A stretch of 64,000 nt of DNA from Actinomadura parmotrematis. GTDB lineage: Bacteria; Actinomycetota; Actinomycetes; Streptosporangiales; Streptosporangiaceae. Both the position numbers and the translations under genes were made by a program. The DNA is taken from positions 1-64,000 of the forward strand of contig NZ_JAIBOA010000014.1 in assembly GCF_019458805.1 (NCBI RefSeq), in the 5' to 3' direction. Shown here in pieces: positions 16,983-26,512 of the stretch. Position 1 is the first letter of the stretch. The number at the start of each line of letters is the position of its first letter. A model generated the notes under the pieces. That model was not told the origin of the DNA, ran no database searches, and saw nothing but the letters and a program-made list of their open reading frames with translations.

Positions 16983-17921
16983 ATGGACGCACCACCGCCG
17001 CACTTCGGCGTGCCCGGAACCGACCCGCGCGACCGTCCCGCCCGGCTGGACGTCGGCGTCGTCGGGGCGGGCCGCGTCGGCACCGCGCTCGGCGAGGCGC
17101 TCGCCCGCGCCGGGCACCGCACCGCCGCCGCCTCCGCGGTCTCCGCGGCCTCGCGCGAGCGCGCCGCCGAGCGGCTCCCCGCCGCCCGCCTCACCGCCCC
17201 GCAGGACGTCGTCGCCGCCGCCGACCTCGTCCTGCTGACCGTCCCCGACGACGCCCTCGGCCCCCTCGCGGCCGGGCTCGCCGCGACGGACGTCCCGGTC
17301 GCGGGCAAGCTCGTCGCGCACACCAGCGGCCGGCACGGCACCGCCGTGCTGAACCCGCTGACGGCCGCGGGCGCGCTGCCGCTCGCGCTGCACCCGGTGA
17401 TGACGTTCACCGGCCGCGCCGACGACGTGAACCGGCTGGACGGCGTCGCGTTCGGCGTGACCGCGCCCGACGTGCTGCGGCCGGTCGCCGAGGCGCTGGT
17501 GCTGGAGATGGGCGGCGACCCCGTCTGGATCACCGAGGAGCGCCGCCCGCTCTACCACGCCGCCCTCGCCGGCGGCGCGAACCACCTGGTCACGCTGGTG
17601 GTGGAGGCGATGGACCTGCTGCGGCAGGCCGGCGTCGGCGAGCCGGGCCGGATGCTCGGGCCGCTCCTCGGGGCGTCCCTGGACAACGCGCTGCGGCTCG
17701 GCATCGACGGCCTCACCGGCCCCGTCGCGCGCGGCGACGCCGGCACCGTCGCGGGCCACGTGACCGAGCTCGCGCGGGTGTCACCGGAGGGGCTGCGCGC
17801 CTACGTCGCGCTCGCCCGGCTCACCGCCGACCGGGCGCTCGGCGCCGGAATGCTGAAGCCCGAGGACGCCGAGCGGCTCCTCGAAGTCCTGGCCGATCCG
17901 GAGGAGAGGGGGGCGTGGTGA
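16983..17921 (+). CDS. Rossmann-like / DUF2520 protein
   Basis: 312 residues. N-terminal NAD(P)-binding domain with [21 protein letters not shown] (GxGxxG, about 27-47) and [10 protein letters not shown]; then [13 protein letters not shown], and a helical DUF2520 domain ([18 protein letters not shown], about 180 onward). The layout matches ketopantoate or pyrroline-5-carboxylate reductases. It is fused translationally to panC by GTGA, the same arrangement as M. tuberculosis Rv3603c-panC. A dehydrogenase for pantothenate synthesis is a reasonable guess, not shown. Confidence 0.88.
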   Translation: MDAPPPHFGVPGTDPRDRPARLDVGVVGAGRVGTALGEALARAGHRTAAASAVSAASRERAAERLPAARLTAPQDVVAAADLVLLTVPDDALGPLAAGLAATDVPVAGKLVAHTSGRHGTAVLNPLTAAGALPLALHPVMTFTGRADDVNRLDGVAFGVTAPDVLRPVAEALVLEMGGDPVWITEERRPLYHAALAGGANHLVTLVVEAMDLLRQAGVGEPGRMLGPLLGASLDNALRLGIDGLTGPVARGDAGTVAGHVTELARVSPEGLRAYVALARLTADRALGAGMLKPEDAERLLEVLADPEERGAW

Positions 17922-18769
17922 CGCCCGTCATCGCCCAGACCCGCGAGGAGCTCGCGGCCGTCCGCGCGGACGCGCAGGGCACCGTCGCGCTGGTGCCGAC
18001 CATGGGCGCGCTGCACGAAGGGCACCGGTCGCTGATCCGGCGCGCCCGGCAGCTCGCCGACACCGTCGTCGTCAGCGTCTTCGTCAACCCGCTCCAGTTC
18101 GGCGCGGGCGAGGACCTGGACCGCTACCCGCGGACGTTCGCCGCCGACGTCGAGGCGTGCGCCGCCGAGGGCGTGGACGTGGTGTTCGCCCCGACCGTCC
18201 AGGTCATGTACCCGGACGAGCCGCAGGTCACGGTGAAGGCCGGGCCGATGGGCGAGCGCGTCGAGGGCCTCACCCGCCCCGGCCACTTCGACGGAATGCT
18301 CACCGTCGTGCTGAAGTTGTTCCACCTGGTGGGGCCGGACGTCGCGGTCTTCGGGCAGAAGGACGCCCAGCAGCTCGCGATGATCCGCCGGATGGCCGCC
18401 GACCTGAACGTGCCGGTCGCGATCGAGGCCGGGCCGACCGTCCGCGAGTTCGACGGCCTCGCCCTGTCCAGTCGCAACCGCTACCTCGGCCCGGCCGAGC
18501 GGGCGACGGCGGTCGCGCTGTCGCAGGCCCTGCAGGCCGGGGCGGACGCGGTCGCGGGCGGCCCGGAGGCGGTGCTCGCCGCCGCCGGGGCGGTGCTCGG
18601 CAAGGCCGCCGCCGCCGACCCGCCGCTGGAGCCGGACTACCTGGTCCTGGTCGACCCGGCGACGTTCGCGGACGTCGGCGCCGGCCACACCGGCCCGGCC
18701 GTGCTCGCCGTCGCGGGCCGCGTCGGCGCCACCCATCTGATCGACAACGTCCCGCTGTCCCTCGCCTGA
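17918..18769 (+). CDS. panC: pantothenate synthetase
   Basis: 283 residues. ATP-dependent joining of pantoate and beta-alanine. Signatures: [16 protein letters not shown] (HxGH-type nucleotidyl site), [44 protein letters not shown] and [10 protein letters not shown] (KMSKS-like loop). GTG start lies in GTGA over the previous stop with a GGAGGAGAGG ribosome site. Next gene panD supplies beta-alanine. Confidence 0.97.
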   Translation: MTPVIAQTREELAAVRADAQGTVALVPTMGALHEGHRSLIRRARQLADTVVVSVFVNPLQFGAGEDLDRYPRTFAADVEACAAEGVDVVFAPTVQVMYPDEPQVTVKAGPMGERVEGLTRPGHFDGMLTVVLKLFHLVGPDVAVFGQKDAQQLAMIRRMAADLNVPVAIEAGPTVREFDGLALSSRNRYLGPAERATAVALSQALQAGADAVAGGPEAVLAAAGAVLGKAAAADPPLEPDYLVLVDPATFADVGAGHTGPAVLAVAGRVGATHLIDNVPLSLA

Positions 18770-18816
18770 CCGACCGCCCGCCCATCCGTCCGCCCGACCG
18801 CCGCAAGGAGCCCCTC

Positions 18817-19233
18817 ATGTTCCGCACGATGTTCAAGAGCAAGGTCCACCGCGCCACCGTCACCCAGGCCGACCTGCACTACGTCGGGTCGCTCACGCTG
18901 GACCGGGACCTGATGGACGCCGCCGACCTGCTGCCCGGCGAGCAGGTCGCGATCGTCGACATCGACAACGGCGCGCGGCTGGAGACCTACCTCATCGAGG
19001 GGGAGCGGGGCAGCGGGATCGTCGGCATCAACGGCGCGGCGGCGCGGCTGGTGGCGCCCGGCGACCTGGTGATCATCATCAGCTACGCGCAGATGAGCGA
19101 CGCGGACGCGCGCGCGTTCACGCCGTCGGTGGTGCACGTGGACCGTGACAACAAGATCATCTCGCTGGGCAGCGACCCGGCCGAGCCGGTGCCGGGCGCC
19201 GAGGGCGTCCGCGGCGACCTCGTGCACGGCTGA
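18817..19233 (+). CDS. panD: aspartate 1-decarboxylase
   Basis: 138 residues. Makes beta-alanine for PanC. Pro-enzyme: self-cleavage at Gly24-Ser25 (HYVGSLTLD) would create the pyruvoyl group. Other family motifs: [14 protein letters not shown] at the N-terminus, [17 protein letters not shown] and [16 protein letters not shown] at 18805-18810 gives the start at 18817. Length and C-terminal tail are usual for actinobacteria. Confidence 0.97.
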   Translation: MFRTMFKSKVHRATVTQADLHYVGSLTLDRDLMDAADLLPGEQVAIVDIDNGARLETYLIEGERGSGIVGINGAAARLVAPGDLVIIISYAQMSDADARAFTPSVVHVDRDNKIISLGSDPAEPVPGAEGVRGDLVHG

Positions 19234-19260
19234 TCCGGGTCGGCGGCGGGCTCGGCGGGC

Positions 19261-19317
19261 GTTCTCGTGGGGGTGACGATAAGACCCTCCGGGGGTTAGT
19301 GTCACAATGACGAGAAC
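19261..19317. promoter_or_regulatory. nadB promoter inside a 57-bp imperfect palindrome
   Basis: Arms GTTCTCGT (19261-19268)/ACGAGAAC (19310-19317) and GTGAC (19273-19277)/GTCAC (19301-19305) are symmetric about 19289, with inner TAA/TTA (19280-19282/19296-19298) and CCC/GGG (19285-19287/19291-19293). A possible -35 GTGACG (19273-19278) and -10 TAGTGT (19297-19302) lie within it. Likely operator of an NAD-biosynthesis regulator. Confidence 0.55.
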
Positions 19318-19339
19318 AGATCCCCGCCGAGGAGCGCAC

Positions 19340-20950
19340 ATGATCTCCGCACGGCTCGCCGCCCCCACCCCCGGCTGGACCAGGGACGCCGACGTGGTCG
19401 TCGTCGGGTCCGGCATCGCCGGCCTCGTCGCCGCGCTGCGCTGCCGCCCGCACGGCCGCGTGCTGCTGGTCACCAAGGCCCTGCTGGACGCCGGTTCCAC
19501 CCGCTGGGCGCAGGGCGGCATCGCCGCCGCCCTCGCCCCCGACGACACCCCCGCCGAGCACCTCGCCGACACCCTCACCGCCGGCGTCGGCCTCTGCGCC
19601 GAGGACGCCGTCCGCGTCCTGGTCACCGAGGGCCCGGCCGCCGTCCGCGACCTCATCGCGCTCGGCGCCGCCTTCGACCGCTCGGCCGGCGGCGAGATCT
19701 CCCTCACCCGCGAGGGCGGCCACCACCGCCGCCGCATCGCGCACGCCGGCGGCGACGCCACCGGCGCCGAGATCAGCCGCGCGCTGCTCGCCGCCCTGAA
19801 AGAGTCCGGCGTCGAGGTCATCGAGCACGCGCTCGTGCTCGACCTCCTCCGCGACGCCGCCGGGCAGGCCGCGGGAGTCACGCTGCACGTCATGGGGGAG
19901 GGCCAGCCGCACGGCGTCGGCGCCGTCCGCGCGCGCGCAGTCGTGCTCGCCACCGGCGGCCTCGGCCAGGTGTTCTCCGCCACCACCAACCCCGAGGTGT
20001 CCACCGGCGACGGCGTCGCGCTCGCGCTGCGCGCCGGCGCCGACGTCGCCGACCTGGAGTTCGTCCAGTTCCACCCGACGGTGCTCTGGCTCGGCGCGGG
20101 CGCGCGCGGCCGCCAGCCGCTCATCTCCGAGGCGGTGCGCGGCGAGGGCGCCCACCTGGTGGACGCCGCCGGCGTCCGCTTCATGGTCGGCCGCCACGAG
20201 CTCGCCGAGCTCGCCCCGCGCGACGTCGTCGCCAAGGGGATCATGAACCGGATGCGGGAGACCGGCGCCGACCACATGCTGCTGGACGCCCGCCACTTCG
20301 GCGCCGCCATGTGGGAGAAGCGCTTCCCGACCATCCTCGCCGCCTGCCGCCACCACGGCGTCGACCCCGTCACCGAGCCGATCCCGGTCGTCCCGGCCGC
20401 CCACTACGCCAGCGGCGGCGTCCGCACCGACCTGTACGGGCGGACGTCGGTCCCGGGCCTGTACGCGTGCGGCGAGGCCGCCTGCACGGGCGTGCACGGC
20501 GCCAACCGGCTCGCGTCCAACTCGCTGCTGGAGGGCCTGGTGTTCGCCGGGCGCATCGCCGAGGCGCTCGGCGCGGGCCTGCCCGAGCCCGGCGAGCCGG
20601 TCGCGCCGTCCGCCGCCGGGCCGCTGCCCGGAACGGGCGCCCGCGCCGCGATCCAGGCGACCATGACCGCGCACGCCGGCGTCGTCCGCACCCGCGAGGG
20701 CCTGGAGACGGCGGCCCGCGACCTCGCCGCGCTGCCCGACGGCGGCGGCGAGCCCGGCGTCCCGGCCTGGGAGGCCGCCAACCTGCACGCCGTCGCCACC
20801 GCGATCGTGACCGCCGCCCTACAGCGCACCGAGACGCGCGGGAGTCACTGGCGCGAGGATTTCCCCGACGCGTCCGAGGACTGGCGCGGCCACCTCGTCG
20901 GCCGCCTCGCCGGCGGCACCCTCACCACCACCTTCGAGGAGCACCGATGA
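19340..20950 (+). CDS. nadB: L-aspartate oxidase
   Basis: 536 residues. FAD enzyme oxidising L-aspartate to iminoaspartate, first step of de novo NAD synthesis. Motifs: DVVVVGSGIAGLVAAL (FAD), GSTRWAQGGIAAAL, REGGHHRRRIAHAGGDATG, EFVQFHPTVLW, RGEGAHLVD, PVVPAAHYASGGVRTDLYGRT, and GEAACTGVHGANRLASNSLLE. The quinolinate synthase nadA is not in the window. ATG 19340 is chosen because GAGGAG lies at 19329-19334; ATG 19307 lies within the palindrome and could be used by a leaderless transcript, adding 11 residues. Confidence 0.95.
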   Translation: MISARLAAPTPGWTRDADVVVVGSGIAGLVAALRCRPHGRVLLVTKALLDAGSTRWAQGGIAAALAPDDTPAEHLADTLTAGVGLCAEDAVRVLVTEGPAAVRDLIALGAAFDRSAGGEISLTREGGHHRRRIAHAGGDATGAEISRALLAALKESGVEVIEHALVLDLLRDAAGQAAGVTLHVMGEGQPHGVGAVRARAVVLATGGLGQVFSATTNPEVSTGDGVALALRAGADVADLEFVQFHPTVLWLGAGARGRQPLISEAVRGEGAHLVDAAGVRFMVGRHELAELAPRDVVAKGIMNRMRETGADHMLLDARHFGAAMWEKRFPTILAACRHHGVDPVTEPIPVVPAAHYASGGVRTDLYGRTSVPGLYACGEAACTGVHGANRLASNSLLEGLVFAGRIAEALGAGLPEPGEPVAPSAAGPLPGTGARAAIQATMTAHAGVVRTREGLETAARDLAALPDGGGEPGVPAWEAANLHAVATAIVTAALQRTETRGSHWREDFPDASEDWRGHLVGRLAGGTLTTTFEEHR

Positions 20951-21804
20951 CACCCGAGCTGACCGCGCGCCTGGAGGCCGCCGGCCTCGACCCGGACGGC
21001 GTGCTCGCCCTCGTCCGCACCGCGCTCGCCGAGGACGGCGCGGCGGACGTCACCAGCGAGCCGATCTTCGGGCCGGACGAGACCGCCGCCGGCGCGTTCA
21101 CCGCCCGCGAGGACGGCGTCGTGGCGGGCGTCCCCGTCGCCGGGGCGGTGTTCGAGGAGACCGGCGTGGCGTACCTGGCCAAGGTCGCCGACGGCGACCC
21201 GGTGACGGCCGGCCAGGTGCTGCTCACCGTGGCCGGGCCGACGCGGGCGGTGCTGCGCGCCGAGCGGATCGCGCTGAACCTGCTCACCCACCTGTCCGGC
21301 ATCGCCACCGAGACGCGCCGCTGGACCGACGCGATGGCCGGGACCAAGGCCCGCGTCCGCGACACCCGCAAGACGCTGCCGGGCCTCCGCGCCCTGCAGA
21401 AGTACGCGGTGCGCTGCGGCGGCGGCGTCAACCACCGGATGGGCCTGTCCGACGCCGCGCTGGTCAAGGACAACCACATCGCCGCCGCCGGGTCGGTCAC
21501 CCGCGCCTACCGGGCGATCCGCGCCGTCTACCCGGCGCTGCACGTCCAGGTCGAGTGCGACACCCTGGACCAGGTCCGCGAGGCCGTCGAGATCGGCGTC
21601 GACGACATCCTCCTGGACAACATGCCGCCCGCCGTCATGGCCGAGGCCGTCGCGCTCGTGGCGGGCCGCGCGACCCTGGAGGCGAGCGGCGGGCTGTCCT
21701 TGGACAGGGCCCGAGATGTGGCCGTGACCGGTGTGGACTACCTTGCAGTAGGTGCGCTGACCCACTCGGCGCGCGTGTTCGACATCGGCCTTGACTTTTC
21801 CTGA
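20947..21804 (+). CDS. nadC: quinolinate phosphoribosyltransferase
   Basis: 285 residues. Converts quinolinate and PRPP to nicotinate mononucleotide with loss of CO2. Family signatures: ALAEDGAADVTSEPIF, ERIALNLLTHLSGIAT, RDTRKTLPGLRALQKYAVRCGGG, HRMGLSDAALVKDNHI, VQVECDTLDQVREA, DDILLDNMPP and LEASGGL. ATG overlaps the nadB stop (ATGA), so both are one transcript. Confidence 0.96.
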   Translation: MTPELTARLEAAGLDPDGVLALVRTALAEDGAADVTSEPIFGPDETAAGAFTAREDGVVAGVPVAGAVFEETGVAYLAKVADGDPVTAGQVLLTVAGPTRAVLRAERIALNLLTHLSGIATETRRWTDAMAGTKARVRDTRKTLPGLRALQKYAVRCGGGVNHRMGLSDAALVKDNHIAAAGSVTRAYRAIRAVYPALHVQVECDTLDQVREAVEIGVDDILLDNMPPAVMAEAVALVAGRATLEASGGLSLDRARDVAVTGVDYLAVGALTHSARVFDIGLDFS

Positions 21805-21818
21805 CCAGCGGGGACCTG

Positions 21819-22601
21819 ATGCTGCTCACCATCGACGTCGGCAACACCCACACCGTCCTCGGCCTGTTCGAGGGCGAGGAGGTGATCGAGCACTGGCGGA
21901 TCAACACCGATCCCCGGCGCACCGCCGACGAGATCGCCGTCGTGCTCCAGGGGCTCGTCCAGCAGAGCCCGCTGCTCGCCGACACCGACATCAGCGGCAT
22001 CGCGCTCTGCTCGACCGTCCCGTCGGTGCTCCACGAGATGCGCGAGATGTGCCGCCGCTACTACGGCGACGTGTCCGCGGTCATCGTGGAGCCCGGCGTG
22101 AAGACCGGCGTCCCGGTCCGGATGGACAACCCCAAGGAGGTCGGCGCCGACCGCATCGTCAACGCGCTCGCCGCCGTCCACCTGTACGGCGGCCCGGCGA
22201 TCGTCGTCGACTTCGGCACCGCCACCACCTTCGACGCGGTGTCGGCGAAGGGCGAGTACGTCGGCGGCGCCATCGCCCCCGGCATCGAGATCTCCATCGA
22301 CGCGCTGTCGGCGCGCGGCGCCCAGCTCCACAAGATCGAGCTGGTCCGGCCCCGCTCGGTGATCGCCAAGAACACCGTGGAGGCCCTGCAGTCGGGCATC
22401 ATCTTCGGGTTCGCCGGGCAGGTCGACGGCCTGGTGGAGCGCATGTCGGACGAGCTGGCGGCCGACCCCGAGGAGGTCACCGTCATCGCGACCGGCGGCC
22501 TCGCCCCGCTCGTGCTGGAGGAGTCCCGCAGCATCGACCACTTCGAGCCCTGGCTGACCCTGGTCGGCCTGCGCCTGATCTACCAGCGCAACACCCCCTG
22601 A
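21819..22601 (+). CDS. coaX: type III pantothenate kinase
   Basis: 260 residues. First step of CoA synthesis from pantothenate, matching panC and panD nearby. ASKHA fold: LTIDVGNTHTVLGLF (phosphate 1), PVRMDNPKEVGADRIVNALAA, VVDFGTATTFDAVSA with the metal-binding Asp, GGAIAPGIEIS and VIATGGLAP. Starts 14 bases after nadC. Full length. Confidence 0.95.
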   Translation: MLLTIDVGNTHTVLGLFEGEEVIEHWRINTDPRRTADEIAVVLQGLVQQSPLLADTDISGIALCSTVPSVLHEMREMCRRYYGDVSAVIVEPGVKTGVPVRMDNPKEVGADRIVNALAAVHLYGGPAIVVDFGTATTFDAVSAKGEYVGGAIAPGIEISIDALSARGAQLHKIELVRPRSVIAKNTVEALQSGIIFGFAGQVDGLVERMSDELAADPEEVTVIATGGLAPLVLEESRSIDHFEPWLTLVGLRLIYQRNTP

Positions 22602-22655
22602 GGCCGCGGCGGGGCCGGCGTCGGCGGCGCGTCAGCGCGGGCCGGCGCGGGTCGA

Positions 22656-22668
22656 TAGCCTGGGGGAC
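22656..22668 (+). promoter_or_regulatory. leaderless-type -10 box of lysS
   Basis: TAGCCT at 22656-22661 is seven bases before GTG 22669. GGGGGA in between could instead act as a ribosome site. Confidence 0.4.
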
Positions 22669-24162
22669 GTGAGCGACGAGACCACCTACGACGACCTTCC
22701 GGAGCAGATGCGGGTGCGCCGGGAGAAGCTCGACCGGCTGCGCGAGAGCGGCATCGACCCCTACCCGGTGACCTTCCCCCGGACGGCGACCAACGCCGAG
22801 ATCCGGGAGAAGTACCCCGACCTGGAGCCGGGCACCGAGACGGGCGACAAGGTCGGCGTCACCGGTCGCGTCATGCTGATCCGCAACACCGGCAAGCTCG
22901 CCTTCGCGACGATCCGCGACGGCTCGGCCGACCTCCAGATCATGCTGTCGCTCGCCAACGTCGGCCAGGAGGCGCTGGACGCCTGGAAGCGCGACGTCGA
23001 CCTCGGCGACCACATCGGCGTCGAGGGCGAGGTGATCACCTCCCGCCGGGGCGAGCTGTCGATCATGGCGGACCGGTACGCGATCACCGCCAAGTCGCTG
23101 CGGCCGCTGCCCGAGAAGCACGCCGGCCTCACCGACCCCGAGGCCCGCGTCCGGATGCGCTACGTCGACCTCATCGTCAACGACGAGGCCCGCGCGATGG
23201 CGCGCGTCCGCAGCGCGACCGTCCGCGCCGTCCGCGACTTCTGGCACGAGGAGGGGTACCTGGAGGTCGAGACGCCGATGCTGCAGCCGATCCACGGCGG
23301 CGCGGCGGCCCGGCCCTTCAAGACCCACATCAACGCCTACGACATGGAGCTGTACCTGCGGATCGCGATCGAGCTGTACCTGAAGCGGCTCGTCGTCGGC
23401 GGGATCGAGAAGGTCTTCGAGATCAACCGCAACTTCCGCAACGAGGGCGCCGACTCCACGCACAACCCCGAGTTCACGATGCTGGAGGCGTACGGCACCT
23501 ACCTCGACTACAACGACATGGCCGACCTCACCCAGCGGATGTACCAGAAGGCCGTGGTCGCGGCCCTCGGGACGACCGTGGTGCGGCACGGCGACGTCGA
23601 GGTCGACCTCGGCCTCGCGCAGTGGCCGCGGATCACGCTGTACGGGTCGGTGTCGGAGGAGCTCGGCGAGGAGGTCACCCCGCACACGCCGATCGAGGCG
23701 GTGCGCGCCCTCGCCGACAAGCGGGGCGTCTCCTCGGATCCGAAGTGGGGCCAGGGCCGGCTCGTCCAGGAGGTCTTCGAGGAGCTGATCGAGCACACCC
23801 TCGTGCAGCCCACGTTCGTCCTGGACTACCCGCTGGAGACCTCGCCGCTCACCCGCCAGCACCGCGACGAGCCGCTGCTCACCGAGAAGTGGGACCTCAT
23901 CGGGTTCGGCACCGAGCTCGGCACCGCCTACTCCGAGCTCGTCGACCCGGTCGAGCAGCGCCGCCGCCTCACCGAGCAGTCGCTGCTCGCCGCGGGCGGC
24001 GACGCCGAGGCGATGCAGCTCGACGAGGACTTCCTGCGCGCGCTGGAGTACGCGATGCCGCCGACCGGCGGGATGGGCGCCGGCATCGACCGGATGATCA
24101 TGGCGTTCACCGGCAAGGGCATCCGCGACACCATCCTGTTCCCGCTGGTCAAGCCGGAGTAG
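22669..24162 (+). CDS. lysS: lysyl-tRNA synthetase, class II
   Basis: 497 residues. N-terminal OB-fold anticodon domain (VGVTGRVMLIRNTGKLAFATIRDG, about 63-86), then the class II core: motif 1 region FWHEEGYLEVETPMLQPI, motif 2 FEINRNFRNEGADSTHNPEFT, motif 3 GAGIDRMIMAFTG. Charges tRNA-Lys. Same position as in mycobacteria and Streptomyces, between coaX and lsr2. Convergent with the P450 gene, 21 bases apart. Confidence 0.97.
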   Translation: MSDETTYDDLPEQMRVRREKLDRLRESGIDPYPVTFPRTATNAEIREKYPDLEPGTETGDKVGVTGRVMLIRNTGKLAFATIRDGSADLQIMLSLANVGQEALDAWKRDVDLGDHIGVEGEVITSRRGELSIMADRYAITAKSLRPLPEKHAGLTDPEARVRMRYVDLIVNDEARAMARVRSATVRAVRDFWHEEGYLEVETPMLQPIHGGAAARPFKTHINAYDMELYLRIAIELYLKRLVVGGIEKVFEINRNFRNEGADSTHNPEFTMLEAYGTYLDYNDMADLTQRMYQKAVVAALGTTVVRHGDVEVDLGLAQWPRITLYGSVSEELGEEVTPHTPIEAVRALADKRGVSSDPKWGQGRLVQEVFEELIEHTLVQPTFVLDYPLETSPLTRQHRDEPLLTEKWDLIGFGTELGTAYSELVDPVEQRRRLTEQSLLAAGGDAEAMQLDEDFLRALEYAMPPTGGMGAGIDRMIMAFTGKGIRDTILFPLVKPE

Positions 24163-24183
24163 CCGGGCCCGCCGCCCGCCCCG

Positions 24184-25398
24184 TCACCGCAGCGCGACGG
24201 GGAGGGCGGCGAGGCCGCGCAGGACGAGGTTGGCGCGGTAGGCGGGCGCGCCCGGCAGGAGCGCCGGGTCGCGGTCCAGCAGGCCGCGCAGCGCGAGCTC
24301 GCCCTCCAGCCGGGCGAGCGGCGCGCCGAGGCAGAAGTGGATGCCGAGGCCGAACGCCAGGTGCCGGGCGGCCGGGCCGGACGCGCCGCCGTCCAGGTAG
24401 CGGGCGAGGTCGAGGCGGTCGGGGTCGGCGAACACCGCCGGGTCGCGGTTGGCGGCCCCGATCAGCAGCAGCACCAGCTGCCCCTTGGCGATCTCGTGCC
24501 CGGCCAGCTCGGTGTCGGCGAGCGCCGTCCGCAGCGTCAGCTGCACGGGCGGGTCGTAGCGGAGCAGCTCCTCGACGGCCGCGGGCATCGCCTCGGGGTG
24601 CGCGCGCAGCCAGGCGAGCTGGTCGGGGTGGCGGAGCAGCGCGAGGGTGCCGTTGCCGATGAGGTTGACGGTCGTCTCGTGCCCGGCGACGAGCAGCAGG
24701 ACGCAGGTCGCGAGCAGCTCCTCCTCGGTCAGCGCGTCGTCGCCCGGCGGGACCGCGACGAGCGCGCTCAGCAGGTCGTCGCGGGGCTCGGCGCGGCGGC
24801 GCGCGGCGAGGCCGCGGAAGTAGGCGGCGAACTCCTCGCGCGCGGCGTCCCGGGCGGCGAGCTCGGCCGGCGGCAGCAGGAAGTCGGGGTCCAGGCCGCG
24901 GGCGAGGATGTCCGACCAGCCCTTGAACCGGTCGCGGTCCTCGGGCGGCACGCCGAGCAGCTCGCTGATGAGGATCACCGGCAGCGGGTAGGCGAGGCCG
25001 GCGATCAGGTCCACCTCGCCGCGCAGGCCGCCGAGCAGCTCGTCCACCAGCGCCGCGATCCGCGGCCGCAGCCGCTCGACGAGGCGGGCGGTGAACGCCT
25101 TGCCGACCAGGCGCCGCAGGCGCGTGTGGTCGGGCGGGTCGAGCGTCAGGAACGAGCGGCGCCGCACCGGCGCCGTCCGCCACACCGCGCCGCCCTCGGG
25201 CCGGTGCCCGAACCCCGGGTCGCGCAGCACCCGGCCGCACAGGTCGTAGGACGCCGTCACCCAGAGGCCCGCGGCGGTGCGGGCGAGCGGCCCGCGCGCG
25301 GCGATCTCCCGGTAGCGGGCGTAGGGGGCGGCGTGGAACGCCGGGTCGAACGGGTCGAAACCAAGGATGCCGGACGGGTCCGCGATGGCCTGCTCCAT
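24184..25398 (-). CDS. cytochrome P450
   Basis: 404 residues. Canonical oxygen-activating I-helix AGHETTVN with Thr242, ExxR at 277-280 (EELLR), and haem loop FGLGIHFCLGAPLARLE with Cys356. DPPDHTRLRRLVGKAFTARLV is the usual C-helix region. No redox partner gene nearby. Substrate unknown. Clearly a different subfamily member from the P450 at 7569, which lacks the I-helix Thr. Confidence 0.95.
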   Translation of the reverse strand: MEQAIADPSGILGFDPFDPAFHAAPYARYREIAARGPLARTAAGLWVTASYDLCGRVLRDPGFGHRPEGGAVWRTAPVRRRSFLTLDPPDHTRLRRLVGKAFTARLVERLRPRIAALVDELLGGLRGEVDLIAGLAYPLPVILISELLGVPPEDRDRFKGWSDILARGLDPDFLLPPAELAARDAAREEFAAYFRGLAARRRAEPRDDLLSALVAVPPGDDALTEEELLATCVLLLVAGHETTVNLIGNGTLALLRHPDQLAWLRAHPEAMPAAVEELLRYDPPVQLTLRTALADTELAGHEIAKGQLVLLLIGAANRDPAVFADPDRLDLARYLDGGASGPAARHLAFGLGIHFCLGAPLARLEGELALRGLLDRDPALLPGAPAYRANLVLRGLAALPVALR

Positions 25399-25474
25399 GG
25401 CACAAGGTCACCGCGTTACCGGACGCGATGTCAACAGCGCGGTGCCGCCGGCACGGGGCCGCCGGCACGGGCGG

Positions 25475-26512
25475 TCAGGCCGACTCGCGCACCACCAGCT
25501 CGGGGCGGAGCACCACCTGCCGGTGCAGGTGCGCGTCGCCCTCGACGACCTCGGCGAGCGCCAGCTCGGCGGCCTCCCAGCCGAGCTCGCGGCGCGGCTG
25601 GCGGATCGTGGTGAGCGGCACCGCCGCGCTGCCGGCCAGCTCGATGTCGTCGTAGCCGACCACCGCGATGTCGGCGGGGACCCGCACGCCGAGCCGGATC
25701 AGCTCGTTGACGAGGCCGATGGCGAGCAGGTCGTTGGCGCAGAACACCGCACCGGGCAGCGGGTCCTTCTCCAGCAGCCGGTGCGCGGCGGCCCGGCCCT
25801 CGGTCGGCGTCAGCGCGGCCTGGGCGAGCAGCACCGGCTCGGGCCGGCCCCCCTCCAGCAGGGCGCGCCGGAACCCGTCGCGGCGCTGCCCGATCGGCGC
25901 GGGCTCGGGCCGCCCGGTGACGAACGCCGTCCGGTCGCGGCCGAGGCCGGTGAGGTGCGCGGCGGCGATCTCGCCGCCGGCGACGTGGTCGACCTGCGCC
26001 GAGCAGGCCGTCGCGGCGGCGCGGTCGAGCAGCACGACGCTCAGGCCCGCCGCGCGCAGCCGGTCGAGCCCGGCCGGGTCCAGCGCCACCGGGATCACCA
26101 GGGCGCCGGTGGCGCGCTGCCGCACGAGCAGCTCCAGCGCCCGCCGCTCCTTGTCGGGGGAGTGGTCGTTGGTGAGCCACAACGCTTCGTAGCCGGCCTC
26201 GTTCAGGGCGAGCTCGGCGCCGCGCGCGACATCGGTCGCGTAGGGGTTGGCGAGGTCCTCCACGAGCACCCCGAAGACGCGCGGCCGCCCCGGCTCCGCG
26301 CCCGCGTCCGGGCCCTTCCCGGACCCCGTCTCGGGTCCCTGGCGGAGGCGCCGGGCCGACTCGTTGCGCACGAATCCGAGTTCCTCGATCGCGGTGCGTA
26401 CGCGGTCGCGGGTAGCTTCGGCCACGAGGTCTGGCCGGTTTAGGACATTCGAAACGGTCCCAACTGAGACTCCGGCACGCCTTGCTACCTCGCGAATACT
26501 GCTCTGTGGCAA
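25475..26512 (-). CDS. LacI-family transcriptional regulator
   Basis: 345 residues. HTH at the N-terminus (SIREVARRAGVSVGTVSNVLNRP, about 5-27) and hinge, then a periplasmic-binding-like sugar domain from about 78 (FGVLVEDLANPYATDVARGAELA), with GAVFCANDLLAIGLVNEL and VVGYDDIELA. A low-complexity linker GPETGSGKGPDAGAEPG separates the two. TTG start at 26512 has GAGGAG four bases upstream. No sugar gene lies beside it; a likely target is the operator-like site at 26679-26690. Confidence 0.93.
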   Translation of the reverse strand: MPQSSIREVARRAGVSVGTVSNVLNRPDLVAEATRDRVRTAIEELGFVRNESARRLRQGPETGSGKGPDAGAEPGRPRVFGVLVEDLANPYATDVARGAELALNEAGYEALWLTNDHSPDKERRALELLVRQRATGALVIPVALDPAGLDRLRAAGLSVVLLDRAAATACSAQVDHVAGGEIAAAHLTGLGRDRTAFVTGRPEPAPIGQRRDGFRRALLEGGRPEPVLLAQAALTPTEGRAAAHRLLEKDPLPGAVFCANDLLAIGLVNELIRLGVRVPADIAVVGYDDIELAGSAAVPLTTIRQPRRELGWEAAELALAEVVEGDAHLHRQVVLRPELVVRESA

